Of a DNA stretch of 64,000 nt, positions 21,960-33,165 are shown piece after piece (positions within the stretch are counted from its first letter, which is position 1; the number at the start of each line of letters is the position of its first letter). The notes under the pieces were generated by a model. It was not told the DNA's origin. It searched no databases and was given only the letters and a program-made list of their open reading frames with translations. The DNA is from Dryococelus australis (taxonomy: Eukaryota; Arthropoda; Insecta; Phasmatodea; Phasmatidae), in assembly GCA_029891345.1 (NCBI GenBank), contig CM056997.1:216791212-216855211 (forward strand), read 5' to 3'. Position numbers and translations under genes: made by a program.

Positions 21960-22708
21960 GAGAAATCGAAATTACAAGGAAAATATCACTGAGGGAAAAT
22001 TTGTAAACTATACATAATTGGTGTAAATCGTCTCAATAAAATTTAATTTACAGGCCCTAATAAAACCAATATGGAAATATATATGTCAACATGAAAAGAG
22101 AAATAAATGTGTGGCCATAGTGTCAAATTAAATTGAAATAAATCTCAAATGCTTCAAACAGAAAATAAATAAAAAATTTACTGGACCAAACGACTTCAAA
22201 TAAACTTTAAATGATTCTCATAATTCCAAATAGGCAAGAAGCAATTAATTATAGCAATAATCAATATCAAATTCACGAGACAATTTCTAATTAAAATCCT
22301 CGCAATCGTGCTAATGACTGCAAAAAAAATAAACTAAAAACCAATAAAAATGAAGTTAATTATTAGGGAACATCTCAATAACGAATCAAAATATTAAAAT
22401 TTTAAATATTCAAATAGTTTATAATTAGTTCAATTCAGTACAGCAAATAACATTCAATAGTAGCTTATATCAACTCACAAGGATATATTGTAAAATTCTT
22501 AGTGTAGCATAAAAAAATTATTTTCACACATTTAAAAATTAAGTGTCACATGGAAATTAAGGAGGAGTGCCAATATGGCACAATATATTCTGGAAGGTGC
22601 TAGTCGCTGCCATGAGTGAGTTGTCGATCACAGGCGCGTTGCAGTTTCGCAACGGCTTCCCCTTCTCACATCACGTACCAATTAAGACGGAGAGATCTCA
22701 TCCATCTT
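21960..22708. other. AT-rich gene-free stretch
   Basis: Strongly AT-rich from 22,000 to 22,560, with no element recognised. Confidence 0.55.
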
Positions 22709-22959
22709 GGGGCCGCGGTGGGTATAATGGTCAGGCTACACTACTCTCCCACCTATTCGAACCGCCTTCAATTCCCGGCGGAGTCGCTCCCAAATTTTCG
22801 CACATGGAAATCGTGCCGGCCGATGAGGCTGGTCGGCAAATTTTCTCGCGATCTTCCGTTTCCCCCGCCCTTGCATTCCAGCTCAACTCCACACTTACCT
22901 ACCTTCACTCCCGTCGGCTCTCAAGACCTCGATGCTAAGAGCCGCCCAATTCTCTCCAC
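22709..22959 (+). mobile_element. tRNA-derived SINE
   Basis: It starts ggggccgcggtgggtataat and passes through a B-box-like ttcaattcccggcgg. The shared body follows (tcgtgccggccgatgaggct, cccccgcccttgcattccag). It ends tctcaagacctcgatgctaa, then gagccgcccaattctctcc. Full length at about 250 bp. The two open frames of 123 and 158 codons running through it are SINE shadows. Confidence 0.85.
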
Positions 22960-23895
22960 TAAACTTATCTGTCTTGGATTTTTGTTTTACAAATCTTCTA
23001 GGCGTTATATCGCGAACTACTCAACAGAAATTCTGAAGTTTGCGCTGTTTTCGAAATATCCGTGGTTTCCTATGAGGAATACGAATTATTAGGTAATGAG
23101 GGATCGTTGGATTACGGTCACTAAAGCGAAACGTTCCACTTGAGAAAAAGAAGATGTATTTCGCATTCACAATAGAGATGGTCTGTGTAATTTGAAAACA
23201 TTAGTATTTAAATATTGTATCTAGAAATTAAATTATGGAGGAATATAAGTTAATCCAAATCTGATCTGCGGGATACATTGCCATTAATATCTCGAGGTAT
23301 TACTCGACTCGCTGCCTCAGTACGTGAGTCATCACGTATAACGGCCCTGGAAGGGAGAGGGCGAGCCTCCAAACACCAGTTAGTCCGGTGTTTTCAGCAG
23401 TAATCATCATAAAAAAGAAGTACACATATATTCCCATGCCAGCTTACAAATCAGAATAGTGCTCAGAGACACCAGGAAACCAAATTGTTAACATTTCGTA
23501 TGTTAACTCACTCAAGACGTTATCGTTAATGTAATACTCAGAAGAAAATCTTCACTTTGTTTGATATTAATCCTTACAAGTATACACATGTGTGCTATGA
23601 TCACTGGTAGTCAAGATAATGCAACTACCGCTTAACTTAAGGAAAATCCATACTACACAAGGCTAAAGATGGCAGATTATTTGGGCGGATTGTTTCCCCT
23701 GCCACCCTCACTAAAAACGTCTTGAAATGTCCGCCAAAATGCAAATTGTTCCAATGTATAGTGGCCTTTCTAATTGCAGCTGTGCAAGTATTATTTTGTG
23801 TTGGTAACCGATTTATAATTTCCGTGTTATGTGGTGTTATAAATAACAAAGAAGAACTAAGTTAAATGCCTGGGTAAGACAACGCTTGTTAAACA
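22960..23895. other. gene-free stretch
   Basis: No element was recognised. A GC-richer patch at 23,320-23,400 has no coding-like frame. Confidence 0.5.
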
Positions 23896-24108
23896 GTGGA
23901 ATGGTTCACACGAAAGGCATCTAGATTATTTGATGATGACTTGCTGAAAGATGCAGAAGACGTCATAGATGTGTACAAAGTTTTGGACGTCATATACGAA
24001 AATGTTACACGATTTGCCTTTAGGAACCGAGATTTCTCTAAAGCCTATTCCAGATGGTTCAACAGTTATTTCTGCGATCACTTACTATCTGCCTCTGACA
24101 CGGCCTAA
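23896..24108 (+). CDS. candidate small or terminal exon, unrecognised 70-residue frame
   Basis: The frame reads like a real protein, with an acidic helix-like word (DDDLLKDAEDVIDVYKVL) and then aromatic/basic sequence (RDFSKAYSRWFNSYFCDH). It closes with TAA at 24,106. Codon use is balanced, unlike the chance frames nearby. An acceptor-like aaacag lies at about 23,890-23,895 with a weak pyrimidine tract, so it could be a last exon rather than a whole gene. No family is recognised. No clear polyadenylation signal follows closely. Confidence 0.35.
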   Translation: MEWFTRKASRLFDDDLLKDAEDVIDVYKVLDVIYENVTRFAFRNRDFSKAYSRWFNSYFCDHLLSASDTA

Positions 24109-24212
24109 ATATTAAATACCAATTTTATTCTTGTTTTAACTTCACACCTCACCGTTAGCATAAAGGTGCGATGATACATTCTGTTAACTTCTTTGAAACT
24201 ACATTTCCCAGC

Positions 24213-24450
24213 TTAGAGTTGCAACAGAATACCGCTATTGCATCCTCCAGTCACATGCGATATCAAATTTTCTTTACTTGCCAGGAAAAGGGCGGACCGT
24301 ATGCGCCTGGAGACCAACTTCACGGAAGGCAAGCAAACCAAGATTAAATCTTTTCGCATAATGCACTCATCTCTAGGATACAAGACGCGTTTACATAGCC
24401 TCATAGAGATAGTTATACTCTTATATGAGGGTATCAACCTTGACATTTAG
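24213..24450. other. stretch open on both strands, unrecognised
   Basis: Plus strand 24,238-24,450 and minus strand 24,213-24,446 are both open for 70-77 codons, and either could be decayed coding. The minus frame (ending HVTGGCNSGILLQL) lies downstream of the candidate start exon at 24,610-24,729. It might be one of that gene's exons, but no splice pair was fixed. Confidence 0.25.
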
Positions 24451-24609
24451 TTTTTGTATACCAACCGAGTGTACGGTGTCGTAGTGAAGTGTATCATACG
24501 TCATTGCAAGGAAGGAGTGGGAAATGATGTTCCGGAAGTGTGTTTACCGTGCCTCGTAATTCCTGAAAAGTGATTTCTGTGCGTGTGGGTTTTTTCTCAA
24601 ACACATCAC

Positions 24610-24729
24610 CTGCTTCGACATAATTTCCGCGAGCAGCCGATATTCTTCAGACCCATTTCCTGCCAGCTCCTCGCAATATCCTACGCCTGCGGTGCTTCGA
24701 ACGATCTTCTTCGGGCTCGGATGTTCCAT
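24610..24729 (-). CDS. candidate first coding exon on the minus strand, 40 codons
   Basis: On the minus strand an ATG in good context (aagATGG, at 24,729-24,727) opens MEHPSPKK, followed by an acidic stretch (EELAGNGSEEYRLLAEIMSKQ). The exon ends exactly in CAG|GTGATG after 40 codons (GT at 24,609-24,608). It lies in a CpG-richer patch, with a TGACGTG word upstream (24,765-24,772) and an ETS-type CCGGAAGT at 24,532-24,539. The donor is acceptable but not ideal. The frame can also run on to a stop at 24,544. The product is unknown. Confidence 0.4.
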
Positions 24730-24759
24730 CTTATCAGGATCACGTCCACGTTATTTTCG

Positions 24760-25370
24760 TAGCAGTGGCACGTCATCACCCCTGATTCATAAACATTAAT
24801 AAATATTGTGGATGTAATGACGTGTAGAGTACTCTTCATTGTTGTATAAATGCTCTTATCGAAATCGTATGTTCATTCGTTGCTATCTCTTTGGGAAGTG
24901 TCTCTGTTCTGAGAAAGCAAGACGCTCACTTTGCGTTTATATTCGTACCGCACGTGAAAATATATTTATATTTTGCTTCCTTGTGTAATAAAATTTAATA
25001 GAAAACGCGATGATATTGCAATTTTGTTTTATCGCTATTTTGCAATGGGAAAAAATTTAGTGCGGTTGTCTGCTGTCATATTAAATGTTCTCCAATATCG
25101 CACTATTATTACAAATGTTCTGATAGGGACGAATTAATTTCACGTTAAATCCTAATAGTTATTTGAATTCCAAGTGTCATTAGATCGTATAGCTGACAAA
25201 TTTCGCAAGTTGAGTAACTTGTAGAAAAGGTTTGTTTGTATGTTTCAGCAGATGCCGAATACCCACTGGCTCCTTGTTATAACAATGGTATAAAATGACG
25301 CCGAACACTAAATAATACAGAAGTGGAACAACCACTTATAACCATTTATTCCGCAAACTCCAGCCTCACA
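24760..25370. other. gene-free stretch upstream of the minus-strand candidate exon
   Basis: It would contain the promoter if the 24.7-kb exon is real. No TATA element at a convincing distance was seen. AT-rich beyond 24,960. Confidence 0.4.
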
Positions 25371-25623
25371 GGGTGCCGTGGTGGTGCAGTTGTTATAGCC
25401 TACTATTCGCATCTGCCTCGGTGAACCGGGTTCGATTCTCGACATGTTCACTCGCGGATTTCCGCATGTGAAACTCATGCCGGACGATGCCGCTTGTCAG
25501 CGGAAGTTCTCGGCGATCGCCGTTTCTCCCGCCCCTGCATTCCGGCGTTACTCCATACTCACCTCAGTTCACTATCATCGGCTCCCATGACCTCGATTTT
25601 AAGAGCCACCCAAATCTCTCCAC
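25371..25623 (+). mobile_element. tRNA-derived SINE, full length
   Basis: It starts gggtgccgtggtggtgcagt, with B box GGTTCGATTCTC at about 25,429. Then comes the family body (ctcatgccggacgatgccgc, cccgcccctgcattccggcg) and the end aagagccacccaaatctctc. Confidence 0.9.
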
Positions 25624-25994
25624 TCGCTCATTTTATATGAAGTCAGTTTTACCTGACGCTTTGTAGGAGTTTTCTCTTTCTGTAGTCGAACATAAGTTAC
25701 AAGTTCTTCGGAGCGCCCCACACACAATTTGGCATCCAGTGGAGAGAAAACTGAATATTACATACATGGATATGAACACCAGATAGATTTTATACATATC
25801 CTACGTATATTTATGTTATTTTCGCAATTAATTCACGACAAATTTGACATGTTTTGAAAGTCTCTAAGCCAACAGTAAGTAACAAAATGCAGGAAAGTTC
25901 ATGGCCACATAATAGGGTAAGTGGACAATGGCGTGGCGGTTCCTTTGATGTGGACGTACTCACTTTCCCATTGGCTGCACGAGGCTCTGGAACG

Positions 25995-26137
25995 GGCCGT
26001 GTCTGATTGGCTACTACGTATTTCGAAATGATTCCTTATTTTCAGAGTTGCCGCTTGGGAAGTAAATTGAAAGCAGTGAACTGGTGAACGGTGTTCCGAC
26101 ACGTTCAAAGTAAGGGACGCCATTTTGCAAGAGCGTG
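25995..26137 (+). repeat. dispersed repeat, copy 2
   Basis: It matches 7,562-7,710 in the same orientation (tctgattggctactacgta, ggtgttccgacacgtt, gacgccattttgc). Class unknown. Confidence 0.6.
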
Positions 26138-26154
26138 CGGCTGGAGTGGATTGA

Positions 26155-26300
26155 AGAGACTTTGGCGGCTCCTAGTATCGAGATCTTGAGAGCCGATGAG
26201 GGCGAAGGGAAGTGAATATGGAGCAACGCCTAAATGCAAGACAGGGTGAGACGTCTTCAGCCCCTCGGTGGCGTCAGGAGTTTCAACCCTGCCTCACTCG
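26155..26300 (-). mobile_element. tRNA-derived SINE, partial (3' body)
   Basis: The minus strand carries the family 3' half: gcatttaggcgttgctccat, then ctcatcggctctcaagatct, then ggagccgccaaagtctct. The tRNA-like head is not recognisable. Confidence 0.7.
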
Positions 26301-27040
26301 CATCCTCAATTACAAAACACCTGGACAATATCCCCGATGGGGTGGAAAGCAATCTCGTCTAAATGTTTCCCATACACCGCAGTCCATATATACATACTAT
26401 TACTACATCCCATTTAGTATTGCGTAATTATTACTCCAAATCATTCAGTTACCAGTTCTTTAAGGTGGTTCAGATAGAATGATACCCTAGGCCTGTTTTC
26501 AGTGATTTTCATATGTTTAATAATAAGTTGGCCAATAAACTGTCTCTATAAATATTACATTCCTTTTCATAGTTATTATAAAAAAGCATATAAAAATTTT
26601 GGGCTCTCTAAAAATGATATTTCGTATATTTTATGATTAAACACATGCCATTATAATTGTACTCGTTTGCTCGCACACATAACACCTTCAAAATCAATAA
26701 GCATGAATTACATTGCGTCTCCGACAGCATGAATACTATTGAACATATTTTGGCCTATTACTTGACTACAGTTTATTTCAATAGGAATCGTGCGGGTCTT
26801 CGCTCGTAGTGGGATCGCCATTCTTTACCCAGTACGACGACTTTCGATGGGAATATAAGAAATAGTTCCAGTAAACCCCGTCACCAAAAGGACGTCGTGG
26901 ACATACCTTATGCAGAAGCACGTCAACACGTGCACGCAGGAACATGACAGCGAGTGAACCAGCTGTAGTCTTATATACGGACGACGAAGTGCGGTGCCTC
27001 GGGAACAGCCTCGGTGCAATTTTAGTTGGCGTCGAGTGTG
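26301..27040. other. gene-free stretch
   Basis: AT-rich to about 26,780, then GC-moderate into the 79-bp array. The open frames on both strands from 26,780 on run into the array and are not supported. Confidence 0.45.
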
Positions 27041-27351
27041 ACCGGAACTCGTCAGGAATACTACTGTGCATGGTCGCCTTGTCCAGCGACAGATCTTCCG
27101 CAATGACGTTCGAATGTGGCCCGGAAGTCGTCAGGAATACTACTGTGCATGGTCGCCTTGTCCAGCGACAGATCTTCCGCACTGACGTTCGAATGTGGCC
27201 CGGAACTCGTCAGGAATACTACTGTGCATGGTCGCCTTGTCCAGCGACAGATCTTCCGCACTGACGTTCGAATGTGGCCCGGAACTCGTCAGGAATACTA
27301 CTGTGCATGGTCGCCTTGTCCAGCGACAGATCTTCCGCACTGACGTTCGAA
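27041..27351 (+). repeat. 79-bp tandem repeat, about 4 copies
   Basis: gcatggtcgccttgtccagc starts at 27,068, 27,147, 27,226 and 27,305, an exact 79-base period with near-identical copies. The open frames on both strands are array shadows. Confidence 0.95.
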
Positions 27352-27538
27352 TTACGCTCGTGCATAATTACGGACTCGTAATTAAACATTCTTAGGCATT
27401 GTGTAAGCCCCGTGCACATCGTCTAAATATAAATGTTTTTCACGCGGTCTGCGTACATATTCGCGTAATTTAAGTAGTTGTTTAGTTCTCATTATGTTTC
27501 TCAAAAATCAACTTCACATCTGTCGGCACTATCTGAAT

Positions 27539-29340
27539 AGTTGTGAAAAGTTCCTTGATGTGCAAGTGGCGCCTGGCGCCGGAGATCCGGAGCCAGGCGG
27601 CCATCTTGTAAGACGTCGTGCGGAACTTCCTGCTTTGTCATTCATGTTGGTTGGCGGCCATGTTGTCAGCCAGTATGGTCTTAACCTTTGCAATTTGGTT
27701 GCCTCTCATATTTGGTTTTCGAACTAAAATTTGGATTTGGAATCCTAAAGTTAGAATTTCAATCCCAAATTTTGTTTTCGTCCTGATCAGTGATTTGACT
27801 CCAACGGCGTCCATCTTGGATTCAACTTCCGAAGGTTTCCTTGGACTCCTCCCATGTTTCCTTTCTTTCGCGTTCCATCGTTTTTTATCTCTTTCTTCGT
27901 TCTCTGTCTTATACCCGGGGGGGGGGGGGGGGGGTTCTATAGTGCTCCCATTGTCCGTCTCGTTTGTCGTCTGCTGGTATCGGCCATCTTGTTTTGCTGT
28001 CGTCTGCTGAACCATATTGTCTGATCCACATATTTGATCCCCACATCGACCGCAAGAGTGTGTGCTTGTGGCCATATTTGATCTCGCACTCGCCACCAGA
28101 GTGAAGTTCCAGTGGTGGCAGCGAGGACCGTTCGCGGCCATCTTGTGTTCGCTCATCGCCCGCCAGGTAATTTATATTTAAGTGTGAACTCAAAAAACCG
28201 CTGAAGTCGCGCGTTTTCGTCCACCGGACCGCCAGTCCGGCGTGCTAACCATAAGACTACCATCGCATTTGGACTAATAGGAGTTGAAATAAGTCATATA
28301 TGAGAGAGCGCGCACTCGCCGGAAAGACTTGTAATCGTAGAAATAACTATTAACACTGCACGTACACCAACCTAAATGCACACACACCTACAAGGTACTG
28401 CACTTCTTACACACATACAAAAATAGTCATGTGAATAATTTTATATATATCTATTAATTTTATTCATTCACTTGCTAGTAGTAGGATAAATTTTACTTAG
28501 CCAGCATGGACTCTGTCACTGCTGCGTTGCCTTCAGAATTATCGCCTTGTAATTGCGGCCCATATCTTCCGAAGCATGTATGATAAGTTGCTCAATTCAT
28601 AACATAGGCATAGTTGTCTGTAATTTCCGTTGTTTAAGACATAGTTGTCAAATTCATAACCTAGGTATCGCTCACGACTATGAAAAGAGACGTAGGTGCT
28701 ATTTTAATGTATGTCGACTTATAAGCATAGGTGCCTGCAATTTCTGTACCGTTTAATATATAGTGTCGAAAAAAATCCATTGTGAGGTGTGGGAACTATA
28801 AGGACAACACTGCTATACAGTGAAACAAACTAATATTAAATAATAGTTATAAGCACTTACCAACTATTGCGATCACATATTATACATGCATCGGATACTG
28901 TACGCATCGTTAAAATATACTACACAAGACCAGACCGTCCCAGGGCAATATAACAGAATAGCAAACGACTTCCTTACGATTTGAATGATACGAAAACACC
29001 AAATTCAGAGTACAAACATCTTTCTCATAACACTAGCAGTGGAACACCTCCGACCCGAGCCGATGTCGCACGACTAACTAACATCTTAGGTATCTGGAAG
29101 TCGAATATATGGTACATAACAACGGCCGAGAGAGATGTGTAAGGCTCCCGGGGTAGTAGACCAGTCGAGTCATACATATGCTTTTCCATTATGAGAGAAG
29201 TGCAATTATATGGTACAAGCGAACAATTTGTTCAATTGTAAATACCTGCAATTTATAGCGCTAGAACTAAAAGCACATACAAAAACAACATACATTTAAA
29301 CCATTAGTCATACAAGAGATTCGTCACTGCTACGTTAAAG
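27539..29340 (-). repeat. left member of a long inverted repeat pair (candidate Polinton TIR)
   Basis: Its reverse complement matches 41,380-43,311 in order and spacing: gactcgactggtcta, acaagaccagaccgtcc, tatgcttataag, a tRNA-like segment, and ccaccagtggaacttca. It continues through gatggccgcctggctccgga and gcgccacttgcac to ggaacttttcacaactatt at the outer end. By eye, identity over matched blocks is about 85%. An 18-base G run lies at about 27,917-27,934. No frame is convincingly coding, and the 130- and 172-codon frames at 27.6-28.2 kb differ between the two copies. Confidence 0.75.
28214..28266 (-). repeat. tRNA-like segment inside the inverted repeat, left copy
   Basis: The minus strand reads gatggtagtcttatggttag, then cacgccggactggcgg, like the D-arm and anticodon region of a tRNA with an A-box-like word. 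No intact B box follows. The same segment is at 42,549-42,602. Confidence 0.5.
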
Positions 29341-29398
29341 CAGATAATTACACATACACACACTGGCATGCACGACATCGGTACTGCGTGAAATAGCG

Positions 29399-30402
29399 GT
29401 GAGGGTTCAGCAGTCAGGAGTCAGTAGTGAGGGGTCAGTAGTGAGGAGTCAATAGTGAGGGGTCAGTAGTGAGGAGTCAGCAGAGTGGGGTCAGCAGTGA
29501 GGAGTCAGTAGTGAGGGTTCAGCAGTGAGTAGTTAGCAGTGAGGGGTCAGTAGTGAGGAGTCTGTAGCGAGGAGTCAGCAGTGATGGGTCAGTAGTGAGG
29601 GGTCAGCAGTGAGGAGTCAGTAGTGAAGTGTCAGTAGTGAGGAGTCAGTAGTGAGGTGTCAGTAGTGAGGAGTCAGTAGTGAAGTGTCAGTAGTGAGGAG
29701 TCAGTAGTGAGGAGTCAGCAGTGATGGGTCAGTAGTGAGGAGTCAGCAGTGAAGAGTCAGTAGTAAGGAGTCAGTAGTGAGGAATCAGTAGTGTGGAGTC
29801 ACTAGTGAGGGGTCAGCAGTGAGGGGTCAGCAGTGAGGAGTCAGCAGTGTGGGGTCAGCAGTGAGGAGTCAGTAGTGAGGGGTCAGCAGTGAGTAGTTAG
29901 CAGTGATGGGTCAGTAGTGAGGAGTCAGCAGTGAAGAGTCAGTAGTGAGGAGACAGCAGTGAGTAGTCAGTAGTGAGCAGTAGGGAGGGATCAGGGATGA
30001 GAGGTCAGCAGTGTGGGGTCAGCAGTGAGTGGTCAGCAGTGAGGAGTCAGCAGTGAGGAGTCAGTGGTGAGGGATCAGCAGTGAGAAGTCAACAGTGAGG
30101 AGTCAGCAGTGATGGGTATGTGGTGAGGGGTAGTGGTGAGGGGTCAGCAGTGAAGGGTTAGTAGTGAGGGGACAGCAGTGAGATGTCAGCAGTAAGGTGT
30201 CAGCAGTGAGGAGTCAGTGGTGAGGGGTCAGCAGTGATGGGTAAGTGGTGAGGGGTAGTGGTGAGGGGTCAGCAGTGAAGGGTTAGTAGTGAGGGGTCAG
30301 CAGTGAGGTGTCAGCAGTAAGGTGTCAGCAGTGAGGGCTCGGTGGTGAGGAGTCAGTAGTGTGGAATCAGCAGTGATGTGTCAGTGGTGAGGAGTCAGCA
30401 GC
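29399..30402 (+). repeat. 14-bp satellite, about 70 copies
   Basis: The unit is GTCAGYAGTGAGGR with frequent single changes and occasional short units. It abuts the inner end of the left inverted repeat. That repeat family contains a similar word (gcagtgagagagtcc), from which the array may have grown. Confidence 0.95.
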
Positions 30403-30532
30403 ATACCATTACCTCAAGGAGCGAAGTAACTGACCTCCGGGATACTGTCATTTAACATGTGTGGTGTATGAATATGGTTGAAACGATATTGTAACTAGAC
30501 ACACTTGTATATGTATTGCTAACACACCATGA

Positions 30533-31260
30533 ATGAGCGCAGGACTTGACGTGCTCCTCTCCCGAGCTCTCGCTGGATGTGACTGTGTGATAATGTGTTT
30601 ACAGAAAAACCTGACTGTAACTAAACAATGTGTTCGTAGGTATTTATATAGAGCAAAGGGTATACCCTGTGCAAACTTGTGCTGCTACTGTGGAAAGAAC
30701 TTCAGTATTTGGCATGAACATAGTACAAGCTTATACGAAGCCTACTGTAGTGCATACCTCTATGATGTACCTTATCCCACTACTGGAAAACAGTGTTGCT
30801 CCTGTGGACAGATTTTCAGTAAAAAAAATTTGTAATGCACGTCGTCATCAGAAAAGCGAATGTTCAAAACGACCAACCTCCAAATCACTATCATGTCCTC
30901 AGTGTGGGACAGTATTTGATAAACGCGTTAATCTAAAGAAACACACACTGGTGCATGTAAAGGCCACAAACAGTTTGTCTAGTGCGAGACAAGACTTGCA
31001 TTCCTGTCGATTAACCGTGTAAACTATCGACCGTTCGAGTGCTCATAACATTAGCTGAACCTGCTTCATCATGTTCCACAACCATGTGTGAAGAAGGAAA
31101 TGCAAGTGCTGAAGACATTGTAGAGTGCTAGCCATCACTCGATACAACGGACGCTGTAGCACGTTCGAAAGCCACCACGACTAGAGACCTGAGACGAGTG
31201 AAAAAACCAGTCCTCTTACAGCACATGCTGAAAGTGGTGACAGTAAAGAAAAAAAACATT
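30533..31260 (+). mobile_element. zinc-finger fossil of the same Polinton/Maverick-type family
   Basis: Several C2H2-type C-x2-C motifs (CCYCGKNF, CCSCGQIF, CPQCGTVF followed by H..H) lie in order. The layout is the same as the zinc-finger part of the 37.4-38.3 kb fossil. It is broken (a few breaks), and no polymerase part follows directly. The sequence to about 31,260 still has coding-like composition. It lies inside the interval bounded by the inverted repeats, on the same strand as the PolB fossil. Confidence 0.6.
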
Positions 31261-31439
31261 TAGTCAAAATAGTGGAGCAAAATATATTCAATGGTAAGCG
31301 GGCGCGATGGTGGGAGGGATTCTAATAACTATAACAAGCGAGTACACTCTACCATTGCTCCATCCTTCGCTTCGCTTAGGTACAGCACACACCATAACGC
31401 ATGCCTATAGGCCTCCCTCATTTGGAATAATAGTCAATA

Positions 31440-31612
31440 AATATATTTAATTCTACCCTTAGACGTTAATTTCCGAGTGCAGTGTAATGTACACAATGTG
31501 TTTATTACTTACACGATACTTATTTTAAAAAAGGTGGTTAAAGGAAAATGTATGACCGAAAGGAAAATGCAACTATAATTTCTAAAGTGCTCACTTTAGT
31601 GTGAACAGCCTA
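31440..31612. mobile_element. MITE family 2, partial copy
   Basis: The right end aagtgctcactttagtgtga followed by acagcctac is clear. The interior (gacgttaattt, gagtgcag, gtgtttattacttacac, aggtggtta) matches the 36.58-36.79 kb copy. The left TIR is not recognisable. Confidence 0.6.
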
Positions 31613-31849
31613 CCTACCACCATCCCTCGCCCAGAGACGTGGATATGAGAGAAAGAACCAGTCTTCTCCGACACGTGCGATTGTAATAATAAAAGGAAAT
31701 ATGTTTTCTGCTATTCACAGACGTGAAGCGCTGTGAGAGTGGCGGTAAAAAAGACCTAACTTTTTAACTCAAAGGGCTCCTCCACATTCCCCCTTCGCTC
31801 CGTCCACACTACATGCAGTAAAACACCTACCTTAGTCGAGGCGCGAACA

Positions 31850-32099
31850 CAGGTCCGCCAGCTCACATGCACGGGAACACAGGTCCGCCAGCGCACATGC
31901 ACGGGAAACACAGGTCCGCCAGCGCACATGCACGGGAACACAGGTCCGCCAGCGCACATGCACGGGAACACAGGTCCGCCAGCGCACATGCACGGGAACA
32001 CAGGTCCGCCAGCGCACATGCACGGGAACACAGGTCCGCCAGCGCACATGCACGGGAACACAGGTCCGCCAGCGCACATGCACGGGAACACAGGTCCGC
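31850..32099 (+). repeat. 30-bp minisatellite, 8 copies plus a partial
   Basis: The unit starts acaggtccgccagcgcacat and ends gcacgggaac. It is 30 bases with near-perfect copies and one single-base insertion. It is open in all six frames because 30 is a multiple of 3, so the predicted 60-119 codon frames are shadows. Confidence 0.95.
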
Positions 32100-33094
32100 A
32101 GTGGGTAGATAAATAAAAACCGGACCGCTGACACTTACAAGTGAGTGGGGAATAACTATAGGCACAAAAAATATCGCGGCTGTAGATGGAAACTCTAAGT
32201 GATTAGTTTTAAACACACACATCAGCGCGTGCTGACATGCACACGTTTGGTGTTCTTACATAACTACAAGCAGCGCGTGCACTAGTCCTGAACCATGCAG
32301 GACCCGTGAACAGAAATAACACGCACAACATGTTTACACGTCCAACACTCGGGCCGGAGGGCAAAGGGGGACTTAAATAGGAGACTCGTACATGTAGCAC
32401 AAATATACAATATGAACTCTACAGCTCCCTATAACGGAGCGGCCGGCGTACGTGCCTCCGTTCAGAAATGGTACGGTATTTACAAATGTGTATGTAGCTG
32501 TAGACTTGTACATCCGGGTGTGTGTTGAGGTGACCACAGCTAGACGCTGTGTGTGTGCATGCTCCTAGTTCATTCCACCGTGACGTTAATGTTAGTATGT
32601 GTTGAACACTGCAGACATCTTACCCACTATATGTTTTGTAATTTACTTGCAAGTACTTGTGTGTTACCTCTCCACATCCCGAATATAATATTGATACATA
32701 GTAATTGTGAATGTGTTTCTACAGTTCTGGCCTTGTACCTGTAGCTCATACTATGTACTTATAGTGAGCACTTCCAGAACATACACGTCACTTACTCCCT
32801 CGCAGTTAAAAAAAAAGGGGGGTATATATATATCTTATATACATCCACTAGCTCTCCCCCCCCCCCTCGCATCAACGAACACTACCACGTAATAAATATA
32901 CAATGAATATAATTATTCGTTACTTGAAAAAAATATAAAAATTAACTCATGGAAGACAGGTATTATTCATGTTCATATGTTATCACTTTAACTACAAGTA
33001 TGCAGCATAATATTATTATTTTTTACTTGAAAAAATAGACTCGTGAAAGACATATATTATTCATTTCAATTGGTGACATATTCAGTAAAGAATA
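32100..33094. other. gene-free stretch
   Basis: GC-moderate to 32,550, then AT-rich, with a G run and a C run near 32,816-32,869. Nothing recognised. Confidence 0.5.
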
Positions 33095-33098
33095 TGTG

Positions 33099-33165
<67 letters not shown>

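Noticed and set aside
22567-23092. 123- and 158-codon plus-strand frames
   Set aside because: They run through a SINE in two different frames, and their protein-like look comes from the SINE's GC-rich body.
26778-27419. Pairs of overlapping frames of 66-134 codons on both strands
   Set aside because: Generated by the 79-bp tandem array. The same peptide recurs because the array steps through frames.
27618-28156. 130- and 172-codon frames in the left inverted repeat
   Set aside because: The counterpart copy at 42.7-43.2 kb does not keep the same frames open, and the Pro/Gly run comes from a G homopolymer.
29399-30402. CRISPR-like array
   Set aside because: Units are contiguous with no unique spacers, and the sequence is eukaryotic. 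It is an ordinary satellite.
31756-32222. Five or more overlapping repeat-protein frames on both strands
   Set aside because: All come from the 30-bp minisatellite. No frame is favoured, and none has flanking protein-like sequence.
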